This document shows positions 27,810 to 40,900 of a stretch of 64,000 nucleotides of DNA, one piece after another. The position numbers were made by a program, and so were the translations under genes. Every line of letters starts with the position of its first letter. Within the stretch, counting starts at the first letter, position 1. The notes under the pieces are model-generated. The model searched no databases and was not told the origin of the DNA. It worked only from the letters and a program-made list of their open reading frames with translations. The DNA is from Hydractinia symbiolongicarpus (taxonomy: Eukaryota > Cnidaria > Hydrozoa > Anthoathecata > Hydractiniidae): NCBI RefSeq assembly GCF_029227915.1, contig NC_079876.1, positions 15,686,001-15,750,000 of the forward strand. The letters run 5' to 3'.

Positions 27810-30800
27810 ATGTACATTTTTTGTAGTATATGCAGTGAATTGATTAGGGCAAATTCTAACTGTATTTTTTGTGATTTTTGTAAACTTTGGGTTCACCCAA
27901 GTTGTAACTTGCTTAATTCTAATGACTTCAAAAAACTCACCAAGGATAACTCAGATGAGGCATGGTCGTGTTTAAAGTGTAACTCTGAAATTTTTCCATT
28001 CCAGAGTGACAATACACCTCTGTTTGAGGCACAAAAAAGTCAGATTTTTTCTGACGTTAACTCTCATATTGAAACCTCTTTTTCAAATAATGTTGATGAT
28101 GAAGATGAACGGTTTACTAATTGTAAATACTATGAATATAACAGCTTTAACTCTACTCTTGAACAACTTTCTTCTTCGGACCTTACACCTAATTTTTCTT
28201 ATTTTCATCTTAATACTTGTTCTCTTCCCAAGAATATTGATAATATCAACATTCTTCTGAACTCTCTCAATATTGACTTTGATGTGTTAGGCTTCAGTGA
28301 AACTAGACTTAGTAAGTACTCAATAACACCAATTTTAAAAGGTTATAGAGGATTTCATAACCTTTCAAGCAGCAATGCAGGAGGTACTTCCTTGTATATT
28401 TCTAATTCGCTAACAGTAGTGGTACGCTCAGACCTTTCAAATTTGCTCTTTCTTGAAAGTAAATTAGAATCGACTTTTGTAGAAATCTTAGATAACAATC
28501 GTAAAAATACCATTGTTGGGTGCATTTATAAACACCCTAATATGCCAATTCCTGAATTTATTAATTTGTATCTTAAACCCTTCTTTGAAGTAGCTATTAA
28601 GCAAAAACAAAAACTTATTTTAATGGGAGATTTTAATATTGATCTTCTAAAATGTGAAAGTAACCATCTAGTTGATGATTTCCTGGATGAACTTTATTCT
28701 AATTTTTTACAACCATCTATAACAATTCCAACCAGAATATCTAATACATCTAAAACTTTAATTGATAATATATTTAAATCTAATCCATTTACAAAATATT
28801 TCTCAGGTAACATCATCACCTCAATTTCAGACCACCTTCCTCAATTTTTAATTTATTTTGACAATAGACTTAAAGTCAAGGATAATTTAGACACCTATTA
28901 CAAGGATTGGAAAAATTTAAACATTAATGCCGTAATAAATGACATAGAATCTATAGATTGGGATTCTACTTTGCTTTTAAATGAAAATAATGTAAATAAC
29001 TCTTTTAACCTTTTTTTTAATCAATTAGACCAAATTGTAAGTAGACATACCCCTAATAAAAAACTATCAAAAAACAATTAAGTATATAATAGAAATAAAC
29101 CTTGGGTCACTAGAGCTATTCTAAAATCCATTAACATCCGCAATAATTACTATAAAAAGTTAATCAAAGCTAAAAACCAAGAAAAAAAATTATATTATCA
29201 AAACCAATATAAATTTTATAGAAATCGTATAGTTAATCTTATCAGGAACTCAAAATCAAACTATTATAAAGAATTTTTCTTAATCAACAAAAATAACAGT
29301 AGAAAAATTTGGAAAGGTATAAAGGATATTTTAAATAATAAAGATAACAACAGTAGATCTAGCACTTCTTCCTTAAAAATAAATGATAAAATAATCTCTG
29401 AAAAATTAACTGTAGCTAATGCTTTTAATGAACATTTTACTTCTGTTGCAGATAAAATTAGAAACCAAATTCCACATAACAATACACACTTTTCATCTTA
29501 CCTAAAAAATAATAATAGTAACTCATTATTCTTTAACCCTGTAACAATAGAAGAAGTTTTAAAGATCATAAATAACCTTGATTTAACCAAAGCATCGGGC
29601 CCAAACAGTGTCCCTAATCTTATCTTAAAACAAGCCAACATAGCAATTTCTGCAATATTAACCAAACTTTTTAATCTTTCCCTACAACAAGGTGTATTCC
29701 CAAACATATTAAAGATGGTTAGTGTCATACCAATCTACAAGAATAAAGGGTCTCCTCTTGATCCAAATAATTATAGACCCATATCATTATTAAGCAATTT
29801 GGATAAGATCTTTGAAAAAATAATTAAAAATCGATTAATTTCTTTCCTAGATTCTAATAAAATTATAACCAATAAACAATTTGGATTTAGGACCAAACAT
29901 TCAACCACCCATGCACTAATTAGTCTCACTGAAACTATTCGACAAAATTTAGATAATTGTAAGTTTGCATGTGGAATCTTCATAGACCTTCAAAAGGCCT
30001 TTGAAACTGTATCACACGAAATTCTCCTTTCAAAGCTTGAACATTATGGAATTAGAGGTGTAACAAACTCCTGGTTTCGCTCCTATCTCAGCGATAGGGT
30101 ACAATATGTCTCCCTAACTAACACCAAATCTAAAAAACTTTTTATTAAACATGGAGTTCCCCAAGGTTCCGTTCTTGGTCCTATTTTATTTTTACTTTAT
30201 ATTAATGATTTAATTAACTCAATAATTTTTTCAGAAATTTTTCATTTTGCAGATGACACTTGCATGTTATATGCTAACCATAATCTGAAAAAAATGCAGA
30301 AGCATTTAAATATAGATTTAAAATGTATGGCTAACTGCAAATAAAATAGCATTAAATGTAGCAAAGACTGAAGTCATCATATTTAGGCAAAGAAATAAAG
30401 CAGTCAACTATGATATAAGGCTGAAATTAAATGGAAAAAAACTTGAATTCTCATCTCATGTAAGATATCTAGGTATATTAATAGATGAATTTCTAGATTG
30501 GGATTTCCACATATCTTATATTGGCAATAAATTAAGAAAAACAAATGGAGCTCTTTGCAAACTAAGATATTATGTGCCTAAGGATATCCTACTTTTAATT
30601 TACCATGCATTATTTTCTTCTCATATTTCTTATAGTCCGCAAGTGTGGGGTCTCACTTCAAAGTCGTGTAGAATTTTTCGCTTACAAAAAGCTGCTCTCC
30701 GAATCATTACTTTTTCTAAATTTAACTCACCATCAAATCCTATTTTTCTTAATCTTAATATTCTTACTCTTTCAGATCTTATAAAATTTCTCAACATTAT

Positions 30801-31101
30801 TTTAACTTTTAATATTATAAATCTGCATTCTCCAGGTAATATTTGTGATATTTTTAAATTGGTCTGCCATTCATCTAATCATTCAACAAGAAGTAAATCC
30901 ATTAAACTTCTAGCTAGACCTTCTGTTAGGACTACCTCATTTGGTCTCAAATCTATACGTTACCAATCTATTATTAATTGGAACAATATCCAACAACACT
31001 TTCACCAATACGACCTAGCCTCTCTCATTCTAAAACAACTAAAAAAAATCTGCAAAACTTATCTTCTGGATTGCTATAACACTAATCTCTCCACTGCATA
31101 A
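27810..31101 (+). pseudogene. LINE ORF2 protein: PHD finger, endonuclease, reverse transcriptase; one stop and one frameshift
   Basis: The frame opens at ATG 27810. Seen in order: a PHD-type zinc finger (CSIC...CIFCDFC...WVHPSC...WSCLKC, residues about 5-57); an APE-type endonuclease (HLNTCSLPKN, GFSETRLS, LMGDFNIDLL, ISDHLP); then a reverse transcriptase (NYRPISLLS, FGFRTKHSTTHAL, FIDLQKAFETVSH, GVPQGSVLGPILFLLYINDL and the catalytic FADDT). A TAA at 29079-29081 interrupts otherwise open sequence in the same frame, and a one-base frameshift near 30325 moves the last 258 codons to another frame, ending at 31101. All catalytic motifs are intact, so the copy is recent. The protein would copy its own RNA into nicked target DNA. 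Confidence 0.88.
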
Positions 31102-31265
31102 AAAAGATTTTACTAAAAAATTTTTTTTTTGTAGTGTCATACTGCTTATTGCAATCGTTTGATCTTATATAGGTGGCCATCACCTACATTAGTATTTATA
31201 CTATCTGATGGTCTCCCCGTAGGTATTTATTTAATGTAAAATATACAGTTATCTCACACGAAATA

Positions 31266-31275
31266 AATACTACTG

Positions 31276-31321
<46 letters not shown>
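31266..31321. repeat. (TAC)n microsatellite tail of the LINE
   Basis: ACTACTACTACT repeats for about 50 bp directly after the AAATAAATAC end of the LINE. Confidence 0.95.
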
Positions 31322-32402
31322 GGTGCTTCTAAATTTGTGAGAATTATTGTCTTTTTTGTACTGCAAATTAATAATAAATAATAAAAATTGCTGCATGATT
31401 TTGTTTTAAAGTTCGTTGTGCTGATGGGAACTCACATGTGACTTCCATCTACCTAATTCTTCCAATGTTTTAGACTTTAAGGTGGTAGTTTTAAAGACTT
31501 CTTTGGGTTATACATATTGTTTTTCTGGAAACTTTTACTGTTGGAGCAGTCTTTTTTCTGTAGGTAGTATATATATTTTTTGTTATAACTGGCATAAAAG
31601 TTTAAATTCTGCACAAGTAATATTGGATTTTATGTGTGCAAATAAGACCCGAGATTCAGTTTAATTTTAGGTGTGTGTGGAGTTGTGCAAGTGCTGATCA
31701 TTTTAGAGCATTTATATTATTATTATTGTAATATTATATTTGTATAAAAACATAGAAAATAGAGAAAAATATGTTAAAACTGTAACAACACGTAATACTG
31801 AATTTCTTTTATTCAGTTATATACTTTGTTTATCCTGCTTCCAGTAAAAAATTTTCTTAAATCCATTACAGGGGCTATTGTTTCAGTGCAGAAAACAAAC
31901 ATTGTAGAAGTTCCAGGAGTGTGAAGGTCTGAAGATTTTTAATTTATATATATATTTACAACCAACTCAAAAGTCGAGTCTTCTTTGACTAAACCTTGTT
32001 GACAAGAAAGTTCAAACTCACCATAATTATTTTTTTAAAGGAATTATTACCGTTCAAATAATATTTAACCTATTTGGAGCCAAAAACAAACCATTATTCG
32101 AAAACGCCATTTTATAGGTACAATGCCACCACGTACTCCCCCTATGGCAAGTAATGCATTGTAAAAAACGAAATTTAATTTTTTGTTGGAATATGCTTAT
32201 ATCATTCTTGGTTTGAAACATGCAAAAAATACATTTTCCGGGTTATTCCTGCAATGTCTACACTTTAAAATGCAAAACACATGTATGTTGTGGTATCACG
32301 TCTTTCTGCGGTATTTGATTGATATTTTGTGGACTGATTTTTTTGTTATATAGTTATTGAATTTTATGTCTTTAATTACTTAAAAGTTGTATATTTAGGC
32401 AA
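31322..32402. other. Region upstream of the RTN4IP1-type gene
   Basis: No exon or repeat recognised. It probably holds the promoter. A polypyrimidine-poor but usable splice acceptor (TATATTTAG) ends at 32398, four bases before the ATG. Confidence 0.5.
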
Positions 32403-33560
32403 ATGTTTTGCAAAAAATTACCCAACTTTAACTTGCCAATAAAGAAATTGAAATGCAGTTTGGTTTCAAAGGCGTATCACTTGCCCAGTCAAATGAAATG
32501 TGTGGAACTTAATAAATATGCTGATTGCCTTGATGACCTAAAAATTAATGCAACAACATCACCTCCAACTGATAAAGAAATAGGGGCTCATCAGGCTTTA
32601 ATTAAGGTTATGGCTGCATCTATCAATCCATTTGATATCGAAATGACTAGAGGATATGGTCGAGAAGCTATGAATGTTTTCCGAAGAATGTCAAAACATC
32701 CAGAATTTCCTTTAATATTAGGTCGTGATTGTTCTGGAATTGTGATCAAACGTGGCAAACGTTTTCGGCGATTTAAAGTTGGAGACGCTGTTACTTGTGT
32801 ACGTTGGATTGATGGGCAAGGAACTCATGCAGAGTACGTGGTTGTAAATAAATGCGAGATGTCACTTAAACCATGTAACTTAACACATACAGAGGCTTCA
32901 AGTTTTCCATATGTTGGATGTACCACTTGGAATGCGCTTATCCATTCAGGGGCAGTACCCATCACTGGTAGACCAAAAAAAGTATTTATTCCTGGTGGTA
33001 CTGGAGGTATCGGATCATTTGCTGTACAGTTGTGTCAGAGTTTTGGACATGATGTGTTTACAACATGTGCCACAGATGGTATTAAAATTTTAAACAACAT
33101 TGGAATTAAGAATGTGATCGATTATACATCAACAAACTACTTACGTGATCTTGAATCATGTGGCCCATTTGATGTTATATATGACACACTGAACGAAAAA
33201 TACTTTGAACTTTTTAAGGGACTTTTGAGAGACATGTCATTTTCAAGTTATGTGTCACTTCGCCCTACTTTACTACCCGAGATGGATGAACAAGGCGTGG
33301 CATTGGGTTTATTAAAATCTGGTGGAAAGTTTTTGCAATCCAATTTATCACAACTATCATCTGGAAAGGGAAGTTATAGATGGGGTTTTTTCACACCCAA
33401 TGCATTAATGTTGGACCAAATTAGGCCACTAATTGAGAGTGGAAAGATAAAGCCATTAATTGACAAAGTATTTACTATCGATGATGCATTAGATGCTTAT
33501 AAACATGTTGCAGAGGGCCACACACGTGGTAAAACAATAATAAAAATGACCGAAGACTAG
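32403..33560 (+). CDS. RTN4IP1: RTN4IP1-type mitochondrial NAD(P)H oxidoreductase
   Basis: Single-exon 385-residue protein of the medium-chain dehydrogenase/quinone oxidoreductase family. Human RTN4IP1 (396 residues) is a mitochondrial NADPH oxidoreductase linked to coenzyme Q synthesis and respiratory-chain function. Seen: a basic N-terminus (KKLPNFNLPIKKLK) suited to mitochondrial import, a GroES-like N domain (MAASINPFDIEMTRGYG, PLILGRDCSG, FKVGDAVTC), and a Rossmann fold with GGTGGIGSFAVQL at about 198-210. The C-terminal DALDAYKHVAEGHTRGK(T) block is typical of this family. The zinc ligands of classical alcohol dehydrogenases are absent, as in the quinone oxidoreductase branch. ATG 32403 is chosen because a splice acceptor lies four bases upstream and no in-frame ATG precedes it. 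ATG10 follows after 203 bases on the same strand. Confidence 0.93.
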   Translation: MFCKKLPNFNLPIKKLKCSLVSKAYHLPSQMKCVELNKYADCLDDLKINATTSPPTDKEIGAHQALIKVMAASINPFDIEMTRGYGREAMNVFRRMSKHPEFPLILGRDCSGIVIKRGKRFRRFKVGDAVTCVRWIDGQGTHAEYVVVNKCEMSLKPCNLTHTEASSFPYVGCTTWNALIHSGAVPITGRPKKVFIPGGTGGIGSFAVQLCQSFGHDVFTTCATDGIKILNNIGIKNVIDYTSTNYLRDLESCGPFDVIYDTLNEKYFELFKGLLRDMSFSSYVSLRPTLLPEMDEQGVALGLLKSGGKFLQSNLSQLSSGKGSYRWGFFTPNALMLDQIRPLIESGKIKPLIDKVFTIDDALDAYKHVAEGHTRGKTIIKMTED

Positions 33561-33661
33561 TGATTATGTATATGCACTTTTGTGAAAATACAAAAGAAAA
33601 AAATTATTACAGTGTGTTATCTTTCCTCTTTTTCATGTTTTCAATACAGTTATTGCTTATT

Positions 33662-33667
33662 AATAAA
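33662..33667 (+). terminator. Candidate polyadenylation signal AATAAA
   Basis: AATAAA lies 102 bases after the RTN4IP1 stop and about 97 bases before the ATG10 start, so the gap between the genes is short but could hold both a cleavage site and a splice acceptor. Confidence 0.45.
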
Positions 33668-33763
33668 TTCTAATGCTTTAATCAATTTTGCTAATCTTTT
33701 TTCATATAGCGTACAGGTAAAGTTTTAGTTAAACTGCAATTTCATATGCATTAAAAGAGGTTC

Positions 33764-36700
33764 ATGGATGGATGCATAACAAGGGAACGTTTTGATAAAG
33801 AATGTGAACAAATTATCAAACGAAGTGCTGAGTTAAAGGATAACTTCACATTGGAATCATCAAAGGTTTATGCAATTACTTTTTTATATTTTAAGGTGAA
33901 AAATTGGAAGTTTAGATATTCACAAAGTGTCTGCTAGACCTTGAAAATTGTTAAATGTTTATTAAAATTATCAGTTAATGAATAACCAGTTTCTTGAAAC
34001 AATTGATGGCTGAGGACAAAACCTAGATAATTCATGCTTGGTATCCTCTGTTTAAAACATGGGGAGCACTTGTTGCGACAACTGGTTATTGTGGTCCAAC
34101 TGTTTCCAAGGCTGTTTTTTACCTGATTATTTGCTGGATTCGTCCTTTATTGGTTAAGATAATTAAAATTTTGTATTATATGGTTTCTTAAAGACATTAC
34201 AGAATATACCTTTTACCACCTCTTTTTTAATGATTTGTTGAAAAGAACATAAAAAAGGATGCCAATTTAACCTGTTATTAGCTTAAAGTTTCCTTTGTTA
34301 CATAAATCTCATGTTGTTATAAGGTAAATTACAACACTGCTTCTTTTGTACCCACCCGAAGCCTAAAATAGGATCAGGCTGGAAAACTTTCAGACGCTCT
34401 CAAATTATTCGCATTTTTTATGTGTATATTTTAACAATCTTCCTTAATTTCGCAGCACGATGAATTTTGCAAGTATTTATGTAAACACACAACGAAAATC
34501 ATTACCGTGGATGATGACAAGAATGTGTATGAGAACGATGAAATGGGTGACAGCATGAATGAAGAAGACGTTCCAGTTGATAAAGTAAGGGACTTATTTA
34601 TTCTGTGAAACTTTTTGTTTATAAAATCGAAATATTTCTACTACATAATCTATGTTAGAGAAATGAGTAATTTATTTTTCCACAAAGAAATCACGTCACA
34701 TTTTAAAAAAAAATTGCAGCAAATATGACTACAGGGGGTGGCTACATGTCATGATAATTGCAAAAGTCATAAAAAATAATTTTTTCAAATCATGGATTTT
34801 TTTTTAAATCATGGAACTTTTCCTACCCTCGTGCCTGCCTATTTCAATTTTAAACATATCAAGATTTGTACTTATTTTCAGTTATCTCACTTGTTTTTTT
34901 GCCGTTTATTTCCTTGACTTCAATGGTTTGCAATTGTAAAAAATATATTTGGGTACATTTTACTGCGTTCTGTGGACATCCTGCATCCTCCTGTTTGGAA
35001 GTTTTGTATCTCTGTTTGCATTTAAACAATTTAATAAGTTTTGTATATTTATAGTTGTCTGCATCAGTGGAGCATTCAGACGTCGTAAATTTCAAACATC
35101 ATATCGTCTATAGCGATAGTTACAATGTTCCAGTCTGTATTTTACAGCAAGTTCGACAGGTTGGTGCACGAATTAGTTGATTCCTAAAAATTAAGCTTTC
35201 TTCTTTTTTTGATGCATTTGATATTTTGATCTAAAGTACAAAAAGATAGATCGAATTAGTTAGAAATTTTTTAAGGGACTACGAACCAGTTAAAATGCTC
35301 ACATTCCGTATATCCCGCGCACATATTAAAAATCCGGGCAATGAACAGACCAACGCACTTTGCTCGCTGGTTTAAGATTTTTTTTCAAAAAGTATATTAC
35401 AAAGAAATATTTCAGCGAGACTCATTCTGGATGAAAACATAACAAGGCTGGGGAAAATAAAAATTCTAAATATGTTCGAGTCTGTAAGTTACATACATGC
35501 AGAAAAAAATAGCCAGTTTGTTTTTCGCCCCCATCAGCTCGACTTTCGTGTAAGTCACTAAAGTCGAAAACCAATAGCCGTTCCGCAGCCCCTTTAATAA
35601 TATAAAAATCTATATTTCGTGTTTAAGGATTTGAAATGCACAAGAAAAAGATCTTCTCCCTCGTTTTTAAAACTTGTGTTACTGAAGCTCCTGTCCAAAT
35701 TTGTTTTGAAGTCAAAGTTTTGATTTGCTTGAAAGATCTTTTTTTGCGAAAGTTGTTTATGTGTTATGTTACCATCTTATGTCATAGATGGAAGAATAAA
35801 AACACTGGAAGAAATATGGCAGCTTGTTCCTGAACAACAAAAGCACGCTTTGCAGGACAAATGGTCATTTATTACTCAACAAGTAATATATTTTATTATG
35901 TTTTGTTGTAAATTTGTTTGCAATATGTTCGGGTTGCAAAAACGGTGCTGGTTCAAAGTTTTTTTTTTCTTTGAAAAACGACTTTTCCTAAGTGTAATTT
36001 ATAATAATTCAAATCTGCATTTCTGTATTGACTGTCGCTTGATATCACTCTGTTAGATTTGAACTTCCATTTGGCGTTTCGAGGACACATTTTAATTTTT
36101 AAATTGTCTTACCTATATTTTAATACTCGCTCTCATTGTCTGTGAACCAATTTTAAAAACAGGGCTTTTGAAATGAGAATGCCATTTTAATTGCACCTGT
36201 AGTCATAATAATAAAACTTGTCCAAGCACATTTCATTACTTTATACTAGCAGGCAGGCAAGAATGCACGAAACAGTTTTTCTCTATATTCAATGTTTATA
36301 TATATTTTAGGAGCACCCATATTTGCAGATACCGTGTTATCAGTTACACCCGTGTCACACGTCAAATTTTATGAAAGCTTTGTCGACAACAAACAGGTAT
36401 GTTGAAAATTGTTCCCGCCACACGACGGTCCTTGCGTTACGCGAGAGCTTGTTACGACGGCCCTTGTTGGCATTATTTTTTAATCGCTTTTTAAATGTTA
36501 GTCGAATCGCGATATCAACACTCAACGTGAATGTTGATATGGTAATTTTTTGCGCTGCAAAAATCAGGAAGCGTTGACGTATAGAGACAGGAAAGGGTTT
36601 GAAGGACTGATCTATATATAATTTTAATATTAAGCTATTTTAATCTCTCTCTAAAACGATATATTCCGGGGTTTTTAAGACGCCCCCTTGTCATTAACCC

Positions 36701-37043
36701 TCCTAGATTTAAAAAACGGAGTAACGGAAGAGGTGAAGCTACTCTTGAGAGAGCCCTAGAAAAGGGTTTCGCCTTAAAAATGATTTACTTTTTTTCAAGT
36801 TTATCTTCTGAGAAAAATTAATTTTATATGCAAAAGTGTTATTAGCTACATCTCGAGAGCTAAATTTTTCCTTATGTATTGCATTTAGTGATTTAAATTC
36901 ATTTAAATTTATAAAATTTCCCCCTTCTGTTTTCTTTGTATTTCTTCTTCACTTTTAGCAACTATCTTTTAATGTGGATAAGTGCGATTGGTCCTGTCGT
37001 GAATTTAAACCTACCCATGGCTTACTTCCATTCGATACCGTGA
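33764..37043 (+). CDS. ATG10: ATG10, autophagy E2-like conjugating enzyme (6 exons)
   Basis: ATG10 forms a thioester with ATG12 and passes it to ATG5, an early step of autophagosome formation in the cytosol. Exons: 33764-33865, 34456-34584, 35055-35163, 35788-35882, 36311-36396 and 36959-37043. All have GT/AG borders and the phases match throughout, giving 201 residues; the human protein has 220. Diagnostic parts are HHIVYSDSYNVPV, DGRIKTLEEIW, WSFITQQEHP and LHPCHTSNFM. The Cys in HPC is the expected catalytic residue. The final part is WISAIGPVVNLNLPMAY, close to the conserved family tail. Exon 1 is the least certain because the N-terminus is poorly conserved. The donor of exon 3 (GTTG|GTGCAC) was picked because only it keeps the DGR frame. 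Confidence 0.9.
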
Positions 37044-37786
37044 ACCGTTCCCATGTATTAAGTTAACGTTTGGTTTCTGACGAGACTTATGAAAGATTAA
37101 ATAGTGCAGCATTGTGGATTGCAAGCAAACCAAGCCGTTACTAGAAAATTAATTTTGGTTTCTGCATCTAGCGATGTGTACCACACGTGAAGTTGGCTTT
37201 CTAACAGAATTTTTTACTACGTTTTGTATGTCCTGTGTAGACATCTTATTTACTAAAGTATTTTTTAAACTACCCAGGGAACAAGAATGATGTGAAGATA
37301 ACATTACTTTTCCAGCGTTCCCCACCAACCACTAAAAATTTAAAATATGTGCAGCAAAACGAAATAAAAAAAAGATAAACTTACAGACGTATTTCTCACA
37401 ACTTACATTTGTATATTCTTGCAGAAAAATAGCCACCCACAGAAGCCAAACAAACAAACAGTACCTTAAAATTCAAAGGAGTCATTGTAACAGTCTACTC
37501 AGAACAAAGACTGTCCACATAGAAGACAGTCCGCATAGAAGACAGTCAACACGACAGTCCACGTTATATCATGGAGGTAGGAATACAGTATATATAGTTT
37601 TCAATAACAAACAAAGTACCAAAATATAACAAGAAGCTTTCTTTAAAAGTTTAATTTGTTCTCTGTAGAAAGACATTTAAAAAGTATATTATTTCGTTCG
37701 TGGGGTCAAATTTAGAGTTATATTTTAAATGAAAAGGACTGGGTATTAAGTTAAAAGAGACTGACCAGATAAATTTGAAATTACGC

Positions 37787-37902
37787 CACGGCTCGTGTCG
37801 AGAGAACTGCACGGCCGGTGTAAAGCGAACTGCACGGTCGGTGTGAAGTGACTACACGGCCTGTTTAAAGCGAACCGCACGGCCCGTGTAAAGTAACTAA
37901 GT
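37787..37902. repeat. 23-bp tandem repeat, five copies
   Basis: Five diverged units centred on CACGGCCGGTGTAAAGCGAA. GC content is clearly above the surroundings. It could be a degraded minisatellite or a cluster of binding sites; no function is claimed. Confidence 0.8.
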
Positions 37903-40900
37903 AATCAACGAGTTTTAATAATGCTTAAGAATGTTGTTGCTTAGCAATGAAATATCACAACTAAATGTCGAAAATTTTTAGTTTTTCAAATTTTTCATCG
38001 AAATTTAAAGAAGCTTTATTTCTTAATGTTTTTACTTATTTGGTAAATTGTATATAAAGTAATTTTACACATAGACAGAAAAATCAATTTAATACTGTGA
38101 CGTTATGTTCCCAGGGTTTCTAATTCAGAGGCACCAGCACCCTGGAAAACCTGAACTTTAGGAAGTTTAGTAAAAAAAGGAGGAGAATGAAAATTGACTT
38201 GTCACCCTCCTACCTCGTTCTAACACCCTCTGAAAAGATGCAATCTTGTTAACAAAGCTTGACCCAATTAATTTTTGAACCTGCAGTAACACGCACAATC
38301 AAATAAGAAAGCGCGCAGTAGATTCTGTTTTGGACTTGCGAGGTACTGGAAAATTTGTTCGAGGTAGTGGGGGTTCGAGATGAAGAGGAAAGATAAACTT
38401 CAAAGTTAGAGAGAGGAATCAACGTGTGTGTACCAGACATACAGTGTTCAAGACAGAAATTTCGTAATGTTTTATAAAACTTAAAAATAACTGGTTTATA
38501 TTTTATTTATGGTTCTCTTTATTATTTTGATAAATTTAGAATTTCGTGCTTTTGTCGCCACCACACAAAGATGTTTTTACACGTAATAAGAATGCGCAAT
38601 TTTTATTCCATTGTAATACTATTTTTAATTTTGATTTCTATCTTTTTTGTATATCAATTATTCGTAAAAGCTCAATAATTAAAAATGATGTATTATAAAC
38701 TAAAAGATTCAGCCTTTTCGTGGACAGTTCCAAGAGAAGAATTATTAATCTGCATTTGTAATAAATATGCTTGCACTCCAACGAGACCAAACTTTAACAA
38801 GATCAAATACAATACTTCAAATACTTTTCCTTATTATATTTCTACATTAAAAGGCTTTATATGTAGGAATAGAAAAGGATTATTGAAAAAAGGAATTACG
38901 TCTAGAGCTCTTAAAATATAAAAGTTATCAATCTGTGGCCATTCTAAATTTGAGCATAAAACAAGTACTATTTTTCGTACAATTTTTGTTAATACGACAT
39001 CATACTATGGATTGTACACAAACATATCGCAACAGTCTGATAATATTTTATTTTGGCTTTTATTTTCTTAATGCTTTCTCCCTTTTCCCGTGGTTTATTT
39101 TTTTTTTTTTTGGAAGGTTTTGATAATTAACGCATTTTTACATTTCGTAGTGTTCATAACAAAATGTCGTTCCATTCAAGGTAACGACACATCCATGGTT
39201 TAGTTGTCCTGAACATAATTATACTGTTTCGTTAGTAACAGACACCTATTTTTTCATCCAAAAATATTTTAAAATTTATTTTTTAATATATGAGAAAAAA
39301 GCAGGCTGGAAAAATAAGAAGACTGGAGTTAGATTTTACTGGTGTTTTATAAAAAAGCGTGTACAAAAAAAATTGTGTCGTGTGTTTGGGCCTTAACAGA
39401 CTAAAAGGTATTTAATTTACTAGTAGCCAGAAAAAACTATATTTATGACTTTAATATCAAGAAAGTGCCAGCAGGTGCACAGAGAACAGAATGTTTATTT
39501 TTGTGAATTCTATATATTGAATAAAATCATAAAAATATAAAAAAAAAATTTACTCTCCGTTCCGGAGTTTCTGAATTTTTTAATTAACTATAACATTGTG
39601 TTGAAAAAAAGTTTCGCCGGTGGAGAGCGCGCATATGAAGACGATAAATACTTTTTAAACAATAAAACGATAAAAAAATTATCAATTTTTTAAGAACAAA
39701 GGAATGAAAACAAAAGAAAAAGATTAAAAAGATTTTTCTTGATGTTACTCGCCCACTATAGAAAATATTCTTAGAGGGTAAGTAAGTCTATTTCTTTACT
39801 TTGTATTTGTCGAAAGTTTTTTTAGAAAAAAAACAGGGAATGTCAAATCTACGTTTAGGCGCACTGTATAAAAGCATTTTTACAAAAATGTTCAGATATC
39901 CAAAACATTTTTGGAGTCTGATATGATTCTTTAGAACTGCTAAATGTGAAATACCTTCTCATAGAATAAGTACAAAATAAGAACAGAATTTTTAGTATTA
40001 AATTTCGGAAAATTGAAAACTTTAGTCTAATTTTCTTGATAAAAGAAACAGTCTCTCCTAAACGTTTACGCGCATGCTCGTACGGTATTTACCACGTGAT
40101 TTAACTGAGTGGCAACATTGATACACGAGTTTAAGAATAAAATAAACAATCATTTATGGTGTTTTTAGCTGTAATAAAACAGGGAATAAAATATAAAATA
40201 AAATATTTTGATGTTATGTTAAGGCGGGTCCAAATCAAGCAAAAAAAATTGAAAATTAGAACATTTTCGGTCAAAACGTTGGATCAAGAGTTTTTAAGAA
40301 TCATAAATTTACAACATTGAAAATACAGTCTTAAATCGCTTAAGCTTCAGGGACACCGAAACATTTATACGCTTGCAAAAAATCGTTGTTTCAATCGCAT
40401 GAAAATTCGTGTCCCCGAAGCTTTATTGTCGTTTTTTCGCCATAAAGTGATCAGAAAGATTTGGCTGCCGAAGATATGATTTGTAACTCAGCGAGCTTTA
40501 CACAAACGTATAACATCAAACAAGAAAACGAAAAATAAAAGGTGTACTTTTTTGTTTTTCTGGCCATCGGTGTCAACACGTGTAAATTGTTTTCTTTGAA
40601 CTTTCACAGACAAATTTCTTGTTTTCCCAGGGCATTTCGCTTCTAATTCTTCCTCTAAACTTAACTTCGAGAAGGACTTTATAATATTCAAAATGTTCAT
40701 TAGGGGTTTCTGAAATTAATAAAATGAAAAAAGACGACTTTCAATATTCTTAGATAATTGTTAGTCAGTAAAATAATTCACGAGAATTCGCCTCTCGCTA
40801 CGATCTTTGGTTCACACACAGGGTAGTGTACAGTTCATACTCTCTGTCTGTCACACACAAGCTAGTGTATAGTACATTCTGTCTGCTACACCCACCTTGT

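Larger units (their letters stand above)
27810..31321 (+). mobile_element. CR1/L2-like LINE, nearly complete
   Basis: Body of a non-LTR retrotransposon: one long coding region (below), a short 3' UTR (31102-31265) and a (TAC)n/(CTA)n microsatellite tail ending at 31321. A microsatellite tail and a PHD finger ahead of the endonuclease fit the CR1/L2/Rex1 group. The 5' end is not defined and may reach up to about 400 bases further. No clear target duplication was found. Confidence 0.88.

Noticed and set aside
38685-38921. 78-codon plus-strand frame
   Set aside because: No domain, no splice context and AT-driven composition; too weak to call a gene.
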